A DNA stretch of 64,000 bases from Romboutsia_C sp015668195 (GTDB lineage Bacteria > Bacillota > Clostridia > Peptostreptococcales > Peptostreptococcaceae): contig NZ_JADPFC010000004.1 in NCBI RefSeq assembly GCF_015668195.1, forward strand, positions 202,581-266,580, given 5' to 3'. Below, piece by piece: positions 16,332 through 25,269 of the stretch. The notes under the pieces are model-generated. The model did no database searches. It was given only the letters and a program-made list of their open reading frames with translations, and was not told the origin of the DNA. How positions within the stretch are numbered: position 1 is the stretch's first letter; each line of letters begins with the position of its first letter. A program made the translations under genes and the position numbers.

Positions 16332-17941
16332 TATCTCCTTGTAAAATTTCGTCTATTTATAATCTTAAATACTATAAATATTAATATAAATATTAACAAT
16401 ACTACAACAACAAACTCTATAACTATATCATTTAACTTATTTATAGACTTGTTAAATACTAAATTATTGTTATTTTTGCTTATGGATTTAGACTTATCAT
16501 AACTTGTTATTATATTCTTGTTATTTGATTCTATTTTTATATCATCTATATTTATATAGTTGTTCTCTTTTTTTAAATCTAAAAAGCTTACATTTTTAGA
16601 TTTAAAGTATTCTATACATTCTTTTAAATAGTTTGTGTCTACATTAGTATGGAAAAAAAATCCTCCACTATGACCTCTTACCATAGATAGTTTATAATAA
16701 TTATATTTTATTTTATCTACTGCTAATTTGTCATCTTTAGCTATATATCCTAAATTTTCCGGTATTAGTGTATTAAAATTTTTGCTATCTTTTATTACAT
16801 ATGGAAATGTACTCATCTTAAAAACTTCACTATTGTTTTGATATCTACCTATATATGTAGATATATATTTTTTAATTTCTTTATAACCATCTTGAGTTAT
16901 AGCATATTTTTGTGGTTCAAACCCTAGTGGATATATATCATTTTCTATACATAATCTTAATCCACTTAATAATCTATTTTTTATATATATGTTTACATCT
17001 TCATTTTTGCTGTTTAATATTTCTTTATTGAAAAATTCATACTCATCTTCATTTGATTTTTCTTTTCTACTATGAGAGTACCCATTTAATATAACGCTCC
17101 CACCTTTTTCTTGCATATACTTCATTGTATTTATAATATTTTCGTCTAAAGTTTTAGTACTTTTACCTAAATAAGCAGGCGTTAAAGATACTATAAATGG
17201 TACATTTTCTTTATATAAATAATTAGCTAAATCCTTTAACTTTTTTGTATCACTAAGAGGATTTACATCATCTATCTTTACAAATATTTTACTTTCATCA
17301 AAAGAAATTCTTTTAAAGAAATCATTTAAAGTATCTTCAAATATATAGGATTCATACATATCCCAATTAGATATATAATACAAATTTTTATCTTGCAATA
17401 TATATGGGTATGTATTGTATCCATCACTCATAGTAGAGATAATTTTACTTTTATTATTTGGTTGTATTATGTTATAATCGCTTTCATTTTCTAATATTAT
17501 ATCGTCACCTTTATAGTTTAAGCTTGTTATATTATTATTTTTAGATATATACTTTATTGAATATTTATTATTATGTTCTAATAAATTTTCAATTTTATCT
17601 CCTATCCAATATATACTTTTATTGTAATTATTAATATCTTCTAAAAACACTTTATTCCCTATATCATTGTTTATATTTATAACAAATATATAGTCATAAT
17701 TATTTAAGTATCCTTTTTTATAATCATCTATATTAATATTGTCTACTTTGTTATTGAATACATATAACAACTCACTAAGGTGATTTACTTTATCAATATT
17801 AGACTTAAAGTTTTTTCTAGTTTCATAAACTATAAGGGATTTTTTATTACTATTATCATCAGCATAAACTCTATTTGAACTTACTAAAATTATGTTAATT
17901 ATAATAGTTATTCCTATTATAAGTTTTTTTTTAAACATCAT
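16331..17941 (-). CDS. DUF2334 polysaccharide-deacetylase-like membrane protein
   Basis: About 536 residues are predicted from the ATG at 17941, which follows GAGGAATTACAAT; a longer frame to 17977 has no RBS. The protein has a signal peptide (KLIIGITIIINIILVSSN), an extracellular domain and a C-terminal anchor (FVVVVLLIFILIFIVFKI). KIDDVNPLSDTKKL, VPFIVSLTPAYLG and LNGYSHSRK are the DUF2334 motifs, related to NodB-type deacetylases with Asp and His metal ligands. It probably deacetylates or otherwise edits the polymer outside the cell. It overlaps the upstream GGDEF-like gene by 11 bases and is coupled to the synthase gene behind it. Confidence 0.75.
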   Translation of the reverse strand: MMFKKKLIIGITIIINIILVSSNRVYADDNSNKKSLIVYETRKNFKSNIDKVNHLSELLYVFNNKVDNINIDDYKKGYLNNYDYIFVININNDIGNKVFLEDINNYNKSIYWIGDKIENLLEHNNKYSIKYISKNNNITSLNYKGDDIILENESDYNIIQPNNKSKIISTMSDGYNTYPYILQDKNLYYISNWDMYESYIFEDTLNDFFKRISFDESKIFVKIDDVNPLSDTKKLKDLANYLYKENVPFIVSLTPAYLGKSTKTLDENIINTMKYMQEKGGSVILNGYSHSRKEKSNEDEYEFFNKEILNSKNEDVNIYIKNRLLSGLRLCIENDIYPLGFEPQKYAITQDGYKEIKKYISTYIGRYQNNSEVFKMSTFPYVIKDSKNFNTLIPENLGYIAKDDKLAVDKIKYNYYKLSMVRGHSGGFFFHTNVDTNYLKECIEYFKSKNVSFLDLKKENNYINIDDIKIESNNKNIITSYDKSKSISKNNNNLVFNKSINKLNDIVIEFVVVVLLIFILIFIVFKIINRRNFTRR

Positions 17942-18779
17942 ATTGTAATTCCTCTTGTACACATGTTTTATATTCAATAGGAGACTTTATATTTTTTTTA
18001 TACTCTACTACTGCTATTTTTGTATCTATATTTATGTAATTTTTATTATCTCTCAAGCTTAAACTAAGTTCATCTATGCCTGCTTTTATTCTTTCTTTTA
18101 CTATATTAGCACCAAACTCATCTGTATTTGGCATTATGATAGCTATAGTGTCATTTTCTATTGCATATCTTTCATCTTCTATTCTTGTTGACTTTATAAC
18201 TACATTGCTTATATCTTTCATCAATTTGTTAGTTTTAACTTCCCCAAGTATGTTCTTGATTTCTTTATAGTATGGTAGGTTTATAAGCATTAAAGTCAGT
18301 GCATTTTCATGCCTTTTAGCCTTACTCATCTCTCTTTCTAGATTCATGTAAAATGCTTTTATATTAAATAATCCCGTATCCTCATGTATAGTAACTAAAT
18401 TTCTATATTCATTTTCTAGCTTAAGATTGGATTGTTGAAGATTGTTTACACTATTTGTAAACTTTCCTGTTGTATAAGATATTATTGGCATAAATATCAT
18501 CCATATATAAGACATATATGTTATTTCTATATTGTTCATTAGATTCATATAAAATATATACGCTGCATATATAAATATAGATACAGATGTTGCTATAAGC
18601 CCTACTATGATTCCCCCTGTATAAGTCATGATTATAGTAAAAAATGTTATACAAAACATTATAAAGCTTAAACTTTGTGTTTGAAATTTAACATCAAACA
18701 CAAATAACATGGTAATTATAAACAATTCTAATATTAGTCCTAAAAAATACCCATCTATCTTTTTAGAAATTCTATTCAT
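17931..18779 (-). CDS. Membrane protein with a degenerate GGDEF domain, possible c-di-GMP receptor
   Basis: The 282-residue product has about five membrane helices (residues 10-110), a short coiled linker (NNLQQSNLKLENEYRNL) and a GGDEF-fold domain. The catalytic GGDEF is replaced by ENDTI (AIENDTIAIIMP), so it should not make c-di-GMP. Exactly five residues before it stands RIED, the RxxD inhibitory-site motif that binds c-di-GMP in active cyclases. A retained I-site on a dead domain is the pattern of receptors such as PelD. Position inside the exopolysaccharide operon, together with the missing PilZ domain in the synthase, makes a receptor role attractive but unproven. Confidence 0.75.
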   Translation of the reverse strand: MNRISKKIDGYFLGLILELFIITMLFVFDVKFQTQSLSFIMFCITFFTIIMTYTGGIIVGLIATSVSIFIYAAYIFYMNLMNNIEITYMSYIWMIFMPIISYTTGKFTNSVNNLQQSNLKLENEYRNLVTIHEDTGLFNIKAFYMNLEREMSKAKRHENALTLMLINLPYYKEIKNILGEVKTNKLMKDISNVVIKSTRIEDERYAIENDTIAIIMPNTDEFGANIVKERIKAGIDELSLSLRDNKNYINIDTKIAVVEYKKNIKSPIEYKTCVQEELQYDV

Positions 18780-18808
18780 ATTTTCACTACTTTCTTTTAT
18801 TCATTTTG

Positions 18809-19921
18809 CTACTTTGATTTAATTTTGATGTAGTTTTTTTCAATAGCATCAACGATATATTTGCTTGCAAGCCCGTCTCCATAAGGATTTGAAGCCTTCG
18901 ACATCTCATTGTATAGCTTTTTATTAGTTAATAATTCCTTTGTGTATTTATATATATCATCTTCATTTGTACCTACTAATTTTAAAGTTTTAGCCTTAAT
19001 CCCTTCTGGCCTTTCAGTAGTTTTTCTTAATACAAGAACTGGTTTGCCAAGAGATGGAGCTTCTTCTTGTATTCCTCCGCTATCTGTTAGTATTAAATAT
19101 GACTTATTTAATAAATTATGAAATTCAACCACACTTAAAGGATCTATTATATGTACTTTTTTATTTCCTTTGAATTCTTCTTTGACTAAATCTCTTATTT
19201 GAGGATTTAAATGTATTGGATATACTATTTCTACATCATCAAACTCCATAGATATTTTATTTACTACTTTAAATATATTCTTCATGTTGTCACCTAGATT
19301 TTCTCTTCTGTGACATGTTAGAAGTATCATTCTGTTTTTTCCTATTTTATCAGTTATTTCACTTTTATATTCCTTATCTATAGTGATTTTTAATGCATCT
19401 ATTGCAGTATTTCCAGTTATATATATAGTTTTAGGGTCTTTTCCTTCTTTTATCAAATTTTCCTTTGACTTTTCTGTTGGTGCAAAATGTATATCAGCTA
19501 TAACAGATGTTAACTGTCTATTTAACTCTTCCGGAAAAGGAGAATATTTATTATAAGTTCTTAAACCTGCCTCAACATGTCCTACTTTAACTTGATTATA
19601 AAAAGCAACTAAAGATGATATAAACGTTGTAGTTGTATCTCCATGTACAAGTATTAGATCTGGTTTTACTTCTTTTATAACCTTGTCTAAACCCTTCATT
19701 ATATTCATGCTTATTTGAGATAGAGATTGATTTGACTTCATAATATTTAGATCATAACTTGGCTTTATATTAAATGTGTCTAGAACTTGATCTAGCATTT
19801 CTCTATGCTGTGCTGTTACACAAACTATAGACTCTATATTGTCTCTAGATTCCAACTCTTTAACTAAAGGTGCCATTTTTATAGCTTCAGGCCTAGTTCC
19901 AAATATAGTCATTACTTTCAT
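18809..19921 (-). CDS. wecB: UDP-N-acetylglucosamine 2-epimerase (non-hydrolysing)
   Basis: The 370-residue product carries the family motifs in order: FGTRPEAIKMAPLV, VTAQHREML, HGDTTTTFI, VEAGLRTYNKYSPFPEE, LTCHRRENLG and DSGGIQEEAPSLGKPV. It interconverts UDP-GlcNAc and UDP-ManNAc in the cytoplasm, giving a precursor for surface polysaccharides. It is the first gene of the exopolysaccharide operon, 29 bp before the GGDEF-like gene. Either ManNAc is part of the polymer or the gene is shared with teichoic-acid or secondary wall polymer synthesis. No dehydrogenase for ManNAcA is nearby. Confidence 0.93.
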   Translation of the reverse strand: MKVMTIFGTRPEAIKMAPLVKELESRDNIESIVCVTAQHREMLDQVLDTFNIKPSYDLNIMKSNQSLSQISMNIMKGLDKVIKEVKPDLILVHGDTTTTFISSLVAFYNQVKVGHVEAGLRTYNKYSPFPEELNRQLTSVIADIHFAPTEKSKENLIKEGKDPKTIYITGNTAIDALKITIDKEYKSEITDKIGKNRMILLTCHRRENLGDNMKNIFKVVNKISMEFDDVEIVYPIHLNPQIRDLVKEEFKGNKKVHIIDPLSVVEFHNLLNKSYLILTDSGGIQEEAPSLGKPVLVLRKTTERPEGIKAKTLKLVGTNEDDIYKYTKELLTNKKLYNEMSKASNPYGDGLASKYIVDAIEKNYIKIKSK

Positions 19922-20087
19922 TTATTTCACCCCTTTATATTAGTAATAACTTGTCTTTACATTATTAGTATCTCTACTATATTACATTAACCATAATATT
20001 ATGTCAAAGTTTACCGTTATTTATTATTTTTATAACATACTATTTATTTAATTTTTATACTTCTAAATTTTTTATCTATTATAAATT

Positions 20088-20131
20088 AAGCATACCCTTA
20101 AATTATTGATACATAAAAGAGTATGCTTATC
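20088..20131 (-). terminator. Terminator behind the DUF4397 gene
   Basis: The stem AAGCATAC/GTATGCTT with a long loop lies just past the stop at 20163. Confidence 0.55.
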
Positions 20132-20162
20132 TTATTTTTGTGATTCATATAGCTAAAATCAT

Positions 20163-20777
20163 CTATCTACATAAATAAGTATTCCCATCAACCGATTGTA
20201 TAGCACCTAATCTATTTGATTGATCAATTACGTATATAGTATATATTCTATCTGGGTTTAATTTAACCCTTAATGGAAGAACTACGTTTTTACTTTCACC
20301 TATTGCTATTTTTACATTATAAGTTCCTGGGCTTACATCTACATAACTAGTTCCTTCTCTAAATCCAATATCTTCAAAGAAAGTCTCTCCATTTACTAAT
20401 AAATCTACCGCTGGTGTATTTGGTGATAAATGTATAACTCTAAATGTAGAATATTCGCTTGATGGTTGTTTTTCTGCATAGTCTTTTATAACTAATAAAG
20501 ATAAATCATTTAAGTCTCCTGTCGCTGACACTGTATACATCTGTCCTTCATCTACTTCAAACATTTGATTTATAACTGGATTTTCACTAGTTCCAACTAA
20601 GTATATACCTACCGTATGTTCTCCTTCTTCTAACTCTACATACTCTGTAAATTCCATAAAATCTAAACCGCTAAATACAAGTGTTCCGTCAACATAAACA
20701 TCTACTTCTCCTATTTGTGGAGCTGCATGAAGTACTCTAACTAAAGACTTTCCTTCTTTTATTTGTAAACAATCCAT
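20163..20777 (-). CDS. Protein with two DUF4397 domains
   Basis: The 204-residue product consists of two beta-sandwich repeats: SLVRVLHAAPQIGEVDVYVDG and FRVIHLSPNTPAVDLLVNG begin the two DUF4397 units. Such domains occur in cell-surface and spore-associated proteins of Gram-positive bacteria, with no defined activity. I chose the ATG at 20777 because AGGGGG precedes it by eight bases; the frame extends to 20861 but without a well-spaced site. No signal peptide is evident, so surface location is not supported here. It is a single gene with its own terminator, divergent from the nitrilase-like gene. Confidence 0.75.
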   Translation of the reverse strand: MDCLQIKEGKSLVRVLHAAPQIGEVDVYVDGTLVFSGLDFMEFTEYVELEEGEHTVGIYLVGTSENPVINQMFEVDEGQMYTVSATGDLNDLSLLVIKDYAEKQPSSEYSTFRVIHLSPNTPAVDLLVNGETFFEDIGFREGTSYVDVSPGTYNVKIAIGESKNVVLPLRVKLNPDRIYTIYVIDQSNRLGAIQSVDGNTYLCR

Positions 20778-20948
20778 TTTAAATCCCCCTTGATGACAAT
20801 ATTCATTCTTTATATAATATGTGTCCATTATTTTATTTGTTACTGTATAAGTTGATTTCATATCTTCTCATTTTTTTAATGCAATATTTTTATAGATAAA
20901 CTATTATTAAAATATAAAGATGCTACATTAAAACTTAATTAAATTGAG

Positions 20949-21791
20949 GTGATTGTTATAAAAACTTTAGTTATACAAATAGATGTTAATTCTAATAAGT
21001 TAAAGAATATATCTAATATAGAGAGATATATAAATTTAGCTATTAATAAATCTAAGATAGACTTGGTTATACTTCCTGAAATGTTTTGCTGTCCTTATGA
21101 TAATGATAATTTCCCTGTTTATTGTGAAGTAGAAGGAGGAAATCTTTATAATATTTTATCTAATATAGCAAAAAAATATAATATATATTTGGTAGCTGGG
21201 TCCATTCCCGAAAAGGATAATAGTAAAATATATAATACCTCTTATGTTTTTGATCGATTTGGAAATAAGATAGCAAAACATAGAAAAATACATCTATTTG
21301 ATATTTCTATAGATAAAGGTCAAAAATTTTTAGAATCCGATACATTATCCTCTGGAAATGATGTCACAGTATTTGATACTGAATTTGGAAAAATTGGTCT
21401 TTGTATTTGTTATGATTTTAGATTTTTTGAGATATGCAAAATAATGGTTGATAAAGGCGCTAAAGCTATAATAGTTCCTGCATCATTTAACATGACTACA
21501 GGACCTATTCATTGGGAACTGCTGTTTAAATCTAGAGCTGTTGATAATCAGGTTTACACAATAGGATGTTCTTCTTCTCGAAACAATAATTCTTCTTATA
21601 TTTCTTACGGAAACTCTATTTTGGTTTCCCCATTTGGAGAAGTTTTAAATAGATTAGATGAAAAAGAAGGCTACTTTATAGCAGATATTGACTTTTCATA
21701 TGTTGAAAAAATAAGAAATGAACTACCTTTATTAAAGCACCGTAGGAATGATTTGTATAATATATCATATAAAGATAATTCTAAATCATAA
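20949..21791 (+). CDS. Carbon-nitrogen hydrolase, omega-amidase/Nit2-like
   Basis: The 280-residue product has the nitrilase-superfamily triad in its usual places: Glu in VILPEMFCCP, Lys in KHRKIHLFD and Cys in GLCICYDFRF. The order and spacing are closest to the Nit2/omega-amidase branch, which hydrolyses alpha-ketoglutaramate or alpha-ketosuccinamate after glutamine transamination. The exact substrate is inference. The likely start is GTG at 20949, but the only Shine-Dalgarno-like stretch (GAGGTGA) overlaps it, so translation may begin at a non-standard codon slightly downstream. It is a single gene with no transaminase nearby. Confidence 0.85.
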   Translation: MIVIKTLVIQIDVNSNKLKNISNIERYINLAINKSKIDLVILPEMFCCPYDNDNFPVYCEVEGGNLYNILSNIAKKYNIYLVAGSIPEKDNSKIYNTSYVFDRFGNKIAKHRKIHLFDISIDKGQKFLESDTLSSGNDVTVFDTEFGKIGLCICYDFRFFEICKIMVDKGAKAIIVPASFNMTTGPIHWELLFKSRAVDNQVYTIGCSSSRNNNSSYISYGNSILVSPFGEVLNRLDEKEGYFIADIDFSYVEKIRNELPLLKHRRNDLYNISYKDNSKS

Positions 21792-21834
21792 ATTTATTTT
21801 AATATATTACCTTAATTAATCTTACCTATAATTA

Positions 21835-22338
21835 TTATACTAAGCTTCTATCTTTGTAAAAATCTAATATATAGTTAATAATAGCTATCAACTTACTTCC
21901 TACTTCTATATCTTCATCACTTGCTAACCTTATATATATTCTTAACGCTTCCCAAAGCTTTTCTTTATCTAGATCTTCATTGCTTATATTATGAAGATCT
22001 CTTATTACTTCTATAAGATTTATTTTTTTACTTTTATCTATTGTGTCATGATTTTTAATATAATCTATTGAAGATCCTATTAATTTAGTTAATTTATTTT
22101 TATATTCTCTTATACTTAATTCTTTTTTGTATCCTACTAACTCTTTCATTAATTTTTCTAAATCAGATTTTGAGTAATTCCATACTCTCCCGTCATATTT
22201 TTTTATATTTTCTATATATGAATCATATTTATCTATTAGTTCTTCTAATCCTATAACTATTTCTAAATAGTTATTTTCTTCAATTAAGTTTTTACATCTA
22301 TTTATATCCTTATCAATCTCTCTTATTGTTTTATTCAC
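21835..22338 (-). CDS. Hypothetical helical cytoplasmic protein
   Basis: The 167-residue product is charged and predicted to be mostly helical (MNKTIREIDKDINRCKNLIEE, later KYDSYIENIKKYDGRVWNYS). It has no membrane segment, cysteine pair or recognisable catalytic motif. Codon use matches the neighbours and it has a plausible RBS (AAAAGAGGAC) before its ATG, so it is likely real. It is a single gene of unknown function, convergent with the nitrilase-like gene. Confidence 0.5.
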   Translation of the reverse strand: MNKTIREIDKDINRCKNLIEENNYLEIVIGLEELIDKYDSYIENIKKYDGRVWNYSKSDLEKLMKELVGYKKELSIREYKNKLTKLIGSSIDYIKNHDTIDKSKKINLIEVIRDLHNISNEDLDKEKLWEALRIYIRLASDEDIEVGSKLIAIINYILDFYKDRSLV

Positions 22339-22508
22339 ATTTAGTCCTCTTTTCTATTTTAATTATAATTTTTATTATTTATATAATATATCAATTTACT
22401 TAGTTAATAAACATCTTTTATTTTACTGTGATCACTTACCATTATAACTTTTTAATGTTTTAGTTTATATAATCTATTAATATACAAAAAAAATTACTTT
22501 TAACAAAA

Positions 22509-22535
22509 ATAGCGTAGATAAAATATCTACGCTAT
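22509..22535 (-). terminator. Terminator behind the small YgjV-like gene
   Basis: A perfect 12-bp stem (ATAGCGTAGATA and its complement) with a 3-base loop lies 18 bp past the stop at 22553, with A- and T-runs around it. Confidence 0.75.
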
Positions 22536-22552
22536 TAAAAATATTTTGTACT

Positions 22553-22789
22553 TTAATTTTTTTCTTTATATTTATAAATATTATATAAATTATATATATT
22601 TATAATAATTATAAGTGCATTAGATATAGCTACTGGGTATGCTTTTACATATAATCCATAAACTACAAATAAAAAACATCCTATAGAATTTATAATTCTA
22701 AGCTTTACTATAGATGTCATCGTTAATGATATAACTATAAATAAAGATGCTGAATATCCAATCCATTCAATAGGGTCAAAGCTAATCAT
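22553..22789 (-). CDS. Small YgjV-like three-helix membrane protein
   Basis: The 78-residue product has three membrane helices with the pattern WIGYSASLFIVISLTMTSI, LRIINSIGCFLFVVYGLYV and AISNALIIIINIYNLY. This matches the short YgjV-type family, which resembles half of a SemiSWEET/PQ-loop unit. Transport activity is inferred only from the fold. It starts after a strong AAAGGAGAT site. It is a single gene with a clear terminator. Confidence 0.65.
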   Translation of the reverse strand: MISFDPIEWIGYSASLFIVISLTMTSIVKLRIINSIGCFLFVVYGLYVKAYPVAISNALIIIINIYNLYNIYKYKEKN

Positions 22790-22847
22790 AAAATTATCTC
22801 CTTTTTATTTCTTATAATTATTATTTGATATTTATATTTTTATATAA

Positions 22848-23237
22848 CTATTTTATTATTATAGTAGTGTTAGTAGGTATATTATCATACATCCATTTAG
22901 CATTTTCTGTAGCTAATCTTATGCATCCCATACTTATAGCTACTCCAAGCCTATCATCTATTACATAAAGTCCCTTAGGATCATATAGTATTGAGTGGTA
23001 ATAGTAATCATCTACTATATTCATTGCATATTTTGCTGAACTTTTTCCTACAGTACTACTCCAAGTGTACAGTATCTTAAATCTATCATTCTCTTTTTTC
23101 AATATATAGGTAAGTTTATCCTTAGTAGATGTAATTATAATATAATCTGTATCGCTAGTTATATTATTCTCATTTACAAACTCTTCCATATTTATATCAA
23201 ACTTGCTGTAATCTATTTGTCTATAGTATCTATTCAT
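22848..23237 (-). CDS. L,D-transpeptidase (YkuD) domain protein without signal peptide
   Basis: The 129-residue product carries the YkuD catalytic end: a histidine in YYYHSILYDP and the nucleophile motif SMGCIRLATENAKWM. L,D-transpeptidases form 3-3 cross-links in peptidoglycan or attach proteins to it, which is common in Clostridioides-like bacteria. No signal peptide or membrane segment is visible, so export would need another route or the protein acts in the forespore/mother cell; this is odd for a wall enzyme. The start has an AAGGTGAAATATT site and other upstream starts do not extend the frame. Confidence 0.8.
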   Translation of the reverse strand: MNRYYRQIDYSKFDINMEEFVNENNITSDTDYIIITSTKDKLTYILKKENDRFKILYTWSSTVGKSSAKYAMNIVDDYYYHSILYDPKGLYVIDDRLGVAISMGCIRLATENAKWMYDNIPTNTTIIIK

Positions 23238-23325
23238 AAATAATATTTCACCTTCTCATAATAATATTTATTATAAATATGATAATTCTAAGCTTTATGT
23301 GATATTTCAGTAAGTATTCAAATAA

Positions 23326-23352
23326 AAAAGTGAAGCTTTAAACTTCACTTTT
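23326..23352 (-). terminator. Terminator of the 47-residue membrane peptide gene
   Basis: The stem AAAAGTGAAG/CTTCACTTTT has a short loop and overlaps the stop codon of that gene. Confidence 0.7.
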
Positions 23353-23494
23353 AAGTATTATTATGTTTCATATACTTATATGTTTTAACTATACATCTAG
23401 CTTGATTTATAGTATATACTGATATTTCATAGGATGATGTTATTATAAAAGTCGATACTACTCCTACTAAGAAATCATAGTCTCCTAATGCCAT
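23351..23494 (-). CDS. Small membrane peptide (47 residues)
   Basis: This frame is short but well supported. An ATG follows GGAGGAGATT, the 47 residues hold one hydrophobic segment (FLVGVVSTFIITSSYEISV), a basic tail follows (QARCIVKTYKYMKHNN), and a terminator overlaps the stop. It lies between the L,D-transpeptidase and the MetT-like transporter. I do not recognise the family; a membrane location is all that can be inferred. Confidence 0.55.
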   Translation of the reverse strand: MALGDYDFLVGVVSTFIITSSYEISVYTINQARCIVKTYKYMKHNNT

Positions 23495-23551
23495 AATCTC
23501 CTCCAGTACTGCTTTTATTATATTATATGAAACTATAATTTTATAGTTACA

Positions 23552-24871
23552 TTAAGCTGCTTCTTTTTTCCTTTTATTAGCTTTATTTAAGTTTGGTACA
23601 CCAAATGTTATAGCTATTATTCCACAAGCTAACATTAACCAAGGATAATGTAGATATTTAATTAGTTCAACAGGAGATATTCCTACCATTCCTGCAGCTG
23701 TTAATACTTGTGCACCATATGGAACTATACCTTGCCAACAAGATGAGAATATATCTAGTATACTTGCAGTTTTTCTATTATCTATCTCAAACTTTGTAGC
23801 TATATCTTTTGCAAGTGGCCCTGCTGTTACTATTGCTATAGTGTTGTTTGCTGTACATAAATCCACTATACTTACTAATGCTGCTATACCAAACTCTGCA
23901 CCTTTTTTAGTTTTTATTTTACTGCTTATAAAATTAAGTATAAAGTCTATTCCTCCATTTAATTTGATAAGCTCTACAAGTCCTCCAATGATTATAACAA
24001 GTAAACATAATTCATACATTCCTGCTATACCACCTGATATAGCTTCTATAAATCCAAATAATCCAAATGAATTTGTAAACACTCCTATACCACCTGCAAA
24101 TACTACTCCAAAACTAAGTAAAACAAATACATTTACTCCACATAAAGCTCCTACTAAAACTCCTAAATATGGTAAAACTTTTATGAAATCATAACTATAA
24201 TTTTCTCTACCACCTAAACTATACCCTGATGTTATAACAGCTAGTAATATAGCAGTTATAATAGCTGCTGGTAAAACTATTAAGAAATTTACTCTAAATT
24301 TATCTTTTAATTCACATCCTTGAGTTTTGGTTGCTGCTATTGTAGTGTCTGATATCATAGATAAATTATCTCCAAACATAGCTCCACCTACAACAGCTCC
24401 TATTACTAAGGGTGCTGGTATTCCTGTTTTAGCTGCAATTCCTATACCTATTGGCCCAAGTGCTGCTATTGTTCCCATTGATGTTCCCATAGATATAGAT
24501 ATAAAGCATCCTATTACAAATAACCCTGATACTAAAAGATTAGGAGGAAGAATTGATAAACTTAAATTAACAGTTGAGTCAACACCTCCCATTGCCTTAG
24601 CTACACTTGAAAAAGAACCTGCAAGTATAAATATCATAATCATAGATATTATATCTATATTACCTGCGCCTTTACAAAATACTTCTATCTTTTCTCCTAA
24701 GCTAACTTTTCTATTAAGAGAAAATCCTACTATAGTTGCTATTATAAATGCTACTATTGCTGGCATTTTATAAAAATCCCCAGTTATTACTCCGCTACCT
24801 AAAAATACTACTAAAAATACACCCAGTGGTAATAATCCTAATACACTACCTTTTTTTACTTCTTCTTTCAT
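23552..24871 (-). CDS. metT: MetT-like NhaC-superfamily transporter (probable methionine uptake) under SAM riboswitch
   Basis: The 439-residue product is a polytopic membrane protein of the NhaC Na+/H+ antiporter superfamily, with about eleven helices and the conserved segments SISMGTSMGTIAALGP, GGAMFGDNLSMISDTTIAA and DIFSSCWQGIVPYGAQ. Similarity alone would say sodium/proton antiporter. The SAM-I riboswitch in its leader points instead to MetT, the S-box-controlled member proposed as a methionine transporter in Gram-positive bacteria. It starts after GGGAGGTATGTT. It is a single gene. Substrate assignment is by regulation and family, not shown by residues. Confidence 0.8.
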   Translation of the reverse strand: MKEEVKKGSVLGLLPLGVFLVVFLGSGVITGDFYKMPAIVAFIIATIVGFSLNRKVSLGEKIEVFCKGAGNIDIISMIMIFILAGSFSSVAKAMGGVDSTVNLSLSILPPNLLVSGLFVIGCFISISMGTSMGTIAALGPIGIGIAAKTGIPAPLVIGAVVGGAMFGDNLSMISDTTIAATKTQGCELKDKFRVNFLIVLPAAIITAILLAVITSGYSLGGRENYSYDFIKVLPYLGVLVGALCGVNVFVLLSFGVVFAGGIGVFTNSFGLFGFIEAISGGIAGMYELCLLVIIIGGLVELIKLNGGIDFILNFISSKIKTKKGAEFGIAALVSIVDLCTANNTIAIVTAGPLAKDIATKFEIDNRKTASILDIFSSCWQGIVPYGAQVLTAAGMVGISPVELIKYLHYPWLMLACGIIAITFGVPNLNKANKRKKEAA

Positions 24872-24947
24872 AACATACCTCCCTTTATATTAAAACTTCT
24901 AAAGAGTATAATTTTAATTAATTTAAATATAACTGATATTTTTTAAT

Positions 24948-24971
24948 AAAAAAAACCTGAGATAACTCAGG
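24948..24971 (-). terminator. SAM riboswitch terminator
   Basis: The hairpin CCTGAG/CTCAGG is followed on the minus strand by eight U, placed between the S-box aptamer and the transporter start. Confidence 0.85.
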
Positions 24972-24993
24972 CTTTGACAGCAAAAATTATACT

Positions 24994-25088
24994 CTCATCT
25001 TTCAGCTTACGCTGCAGGATTTAGCACCCGTATAATAATACTGGTTGCTGGGCTTCATCGGGCCAGTCCCTCCGCCACTCTTGATAAG
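24994..25088 (-). ncRNA. SAM-I (S-box) riboswitch
   Basis: Read on the minus strand: CTTATCAAGAGTGG, then GGAGGGACTGGCCCGATGAA, GCCCAGCAACC, GGTGCTAAATCCTGCAGC and GCTGAAAGATGAG. These are the conserved S-box blocks in order, with P1 formed by CTTATC and GATGAG. A terminator follows, so high S-adenosylmethionine should stop transcription of the transporter. Confidence 0.97.
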
Positions 25089-25227
25089 AATTATTTAATT
25101 ATTTATATAATAGTTAATTTTCACAATTTTGTCAATATTATTTTTAATTATTTTAATAAACTTTATTATAAATTATATATATTAATTTTTTATACATTTT
25201 AGTTTTCTATTATATGTTAGTAAATAA

Positions 25228-25265
25228 AAAAGTCATAATTAAATTATGATTTAATTATGACTTTT
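25228..25265 (-). terminator. Terminator behind the DUF948 gene
   Basis: A perfect 16-bp stem (AAAAGTCATAATTAAA and its complement) lies at the stop of the gene ending at 25270. Confidence 0.7.
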
Positions 25266-25269
25266 ATGA

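Noticed and set aside
18451..18654. A 67-codon minus-strand frame, very rich in Tyr, Ile and Asn
   Set aside because: It overlaps the membrane part of the GGDEF-like gene in another frame, with no start signal.
24327..24773. Plus-strand frames of 117 and 148 codons opposite the MetT-like gene
   Set aside because: These are antisense shadows of a hydrophobic gene, rich in Pro/Ile as expected from complemented helix codons.
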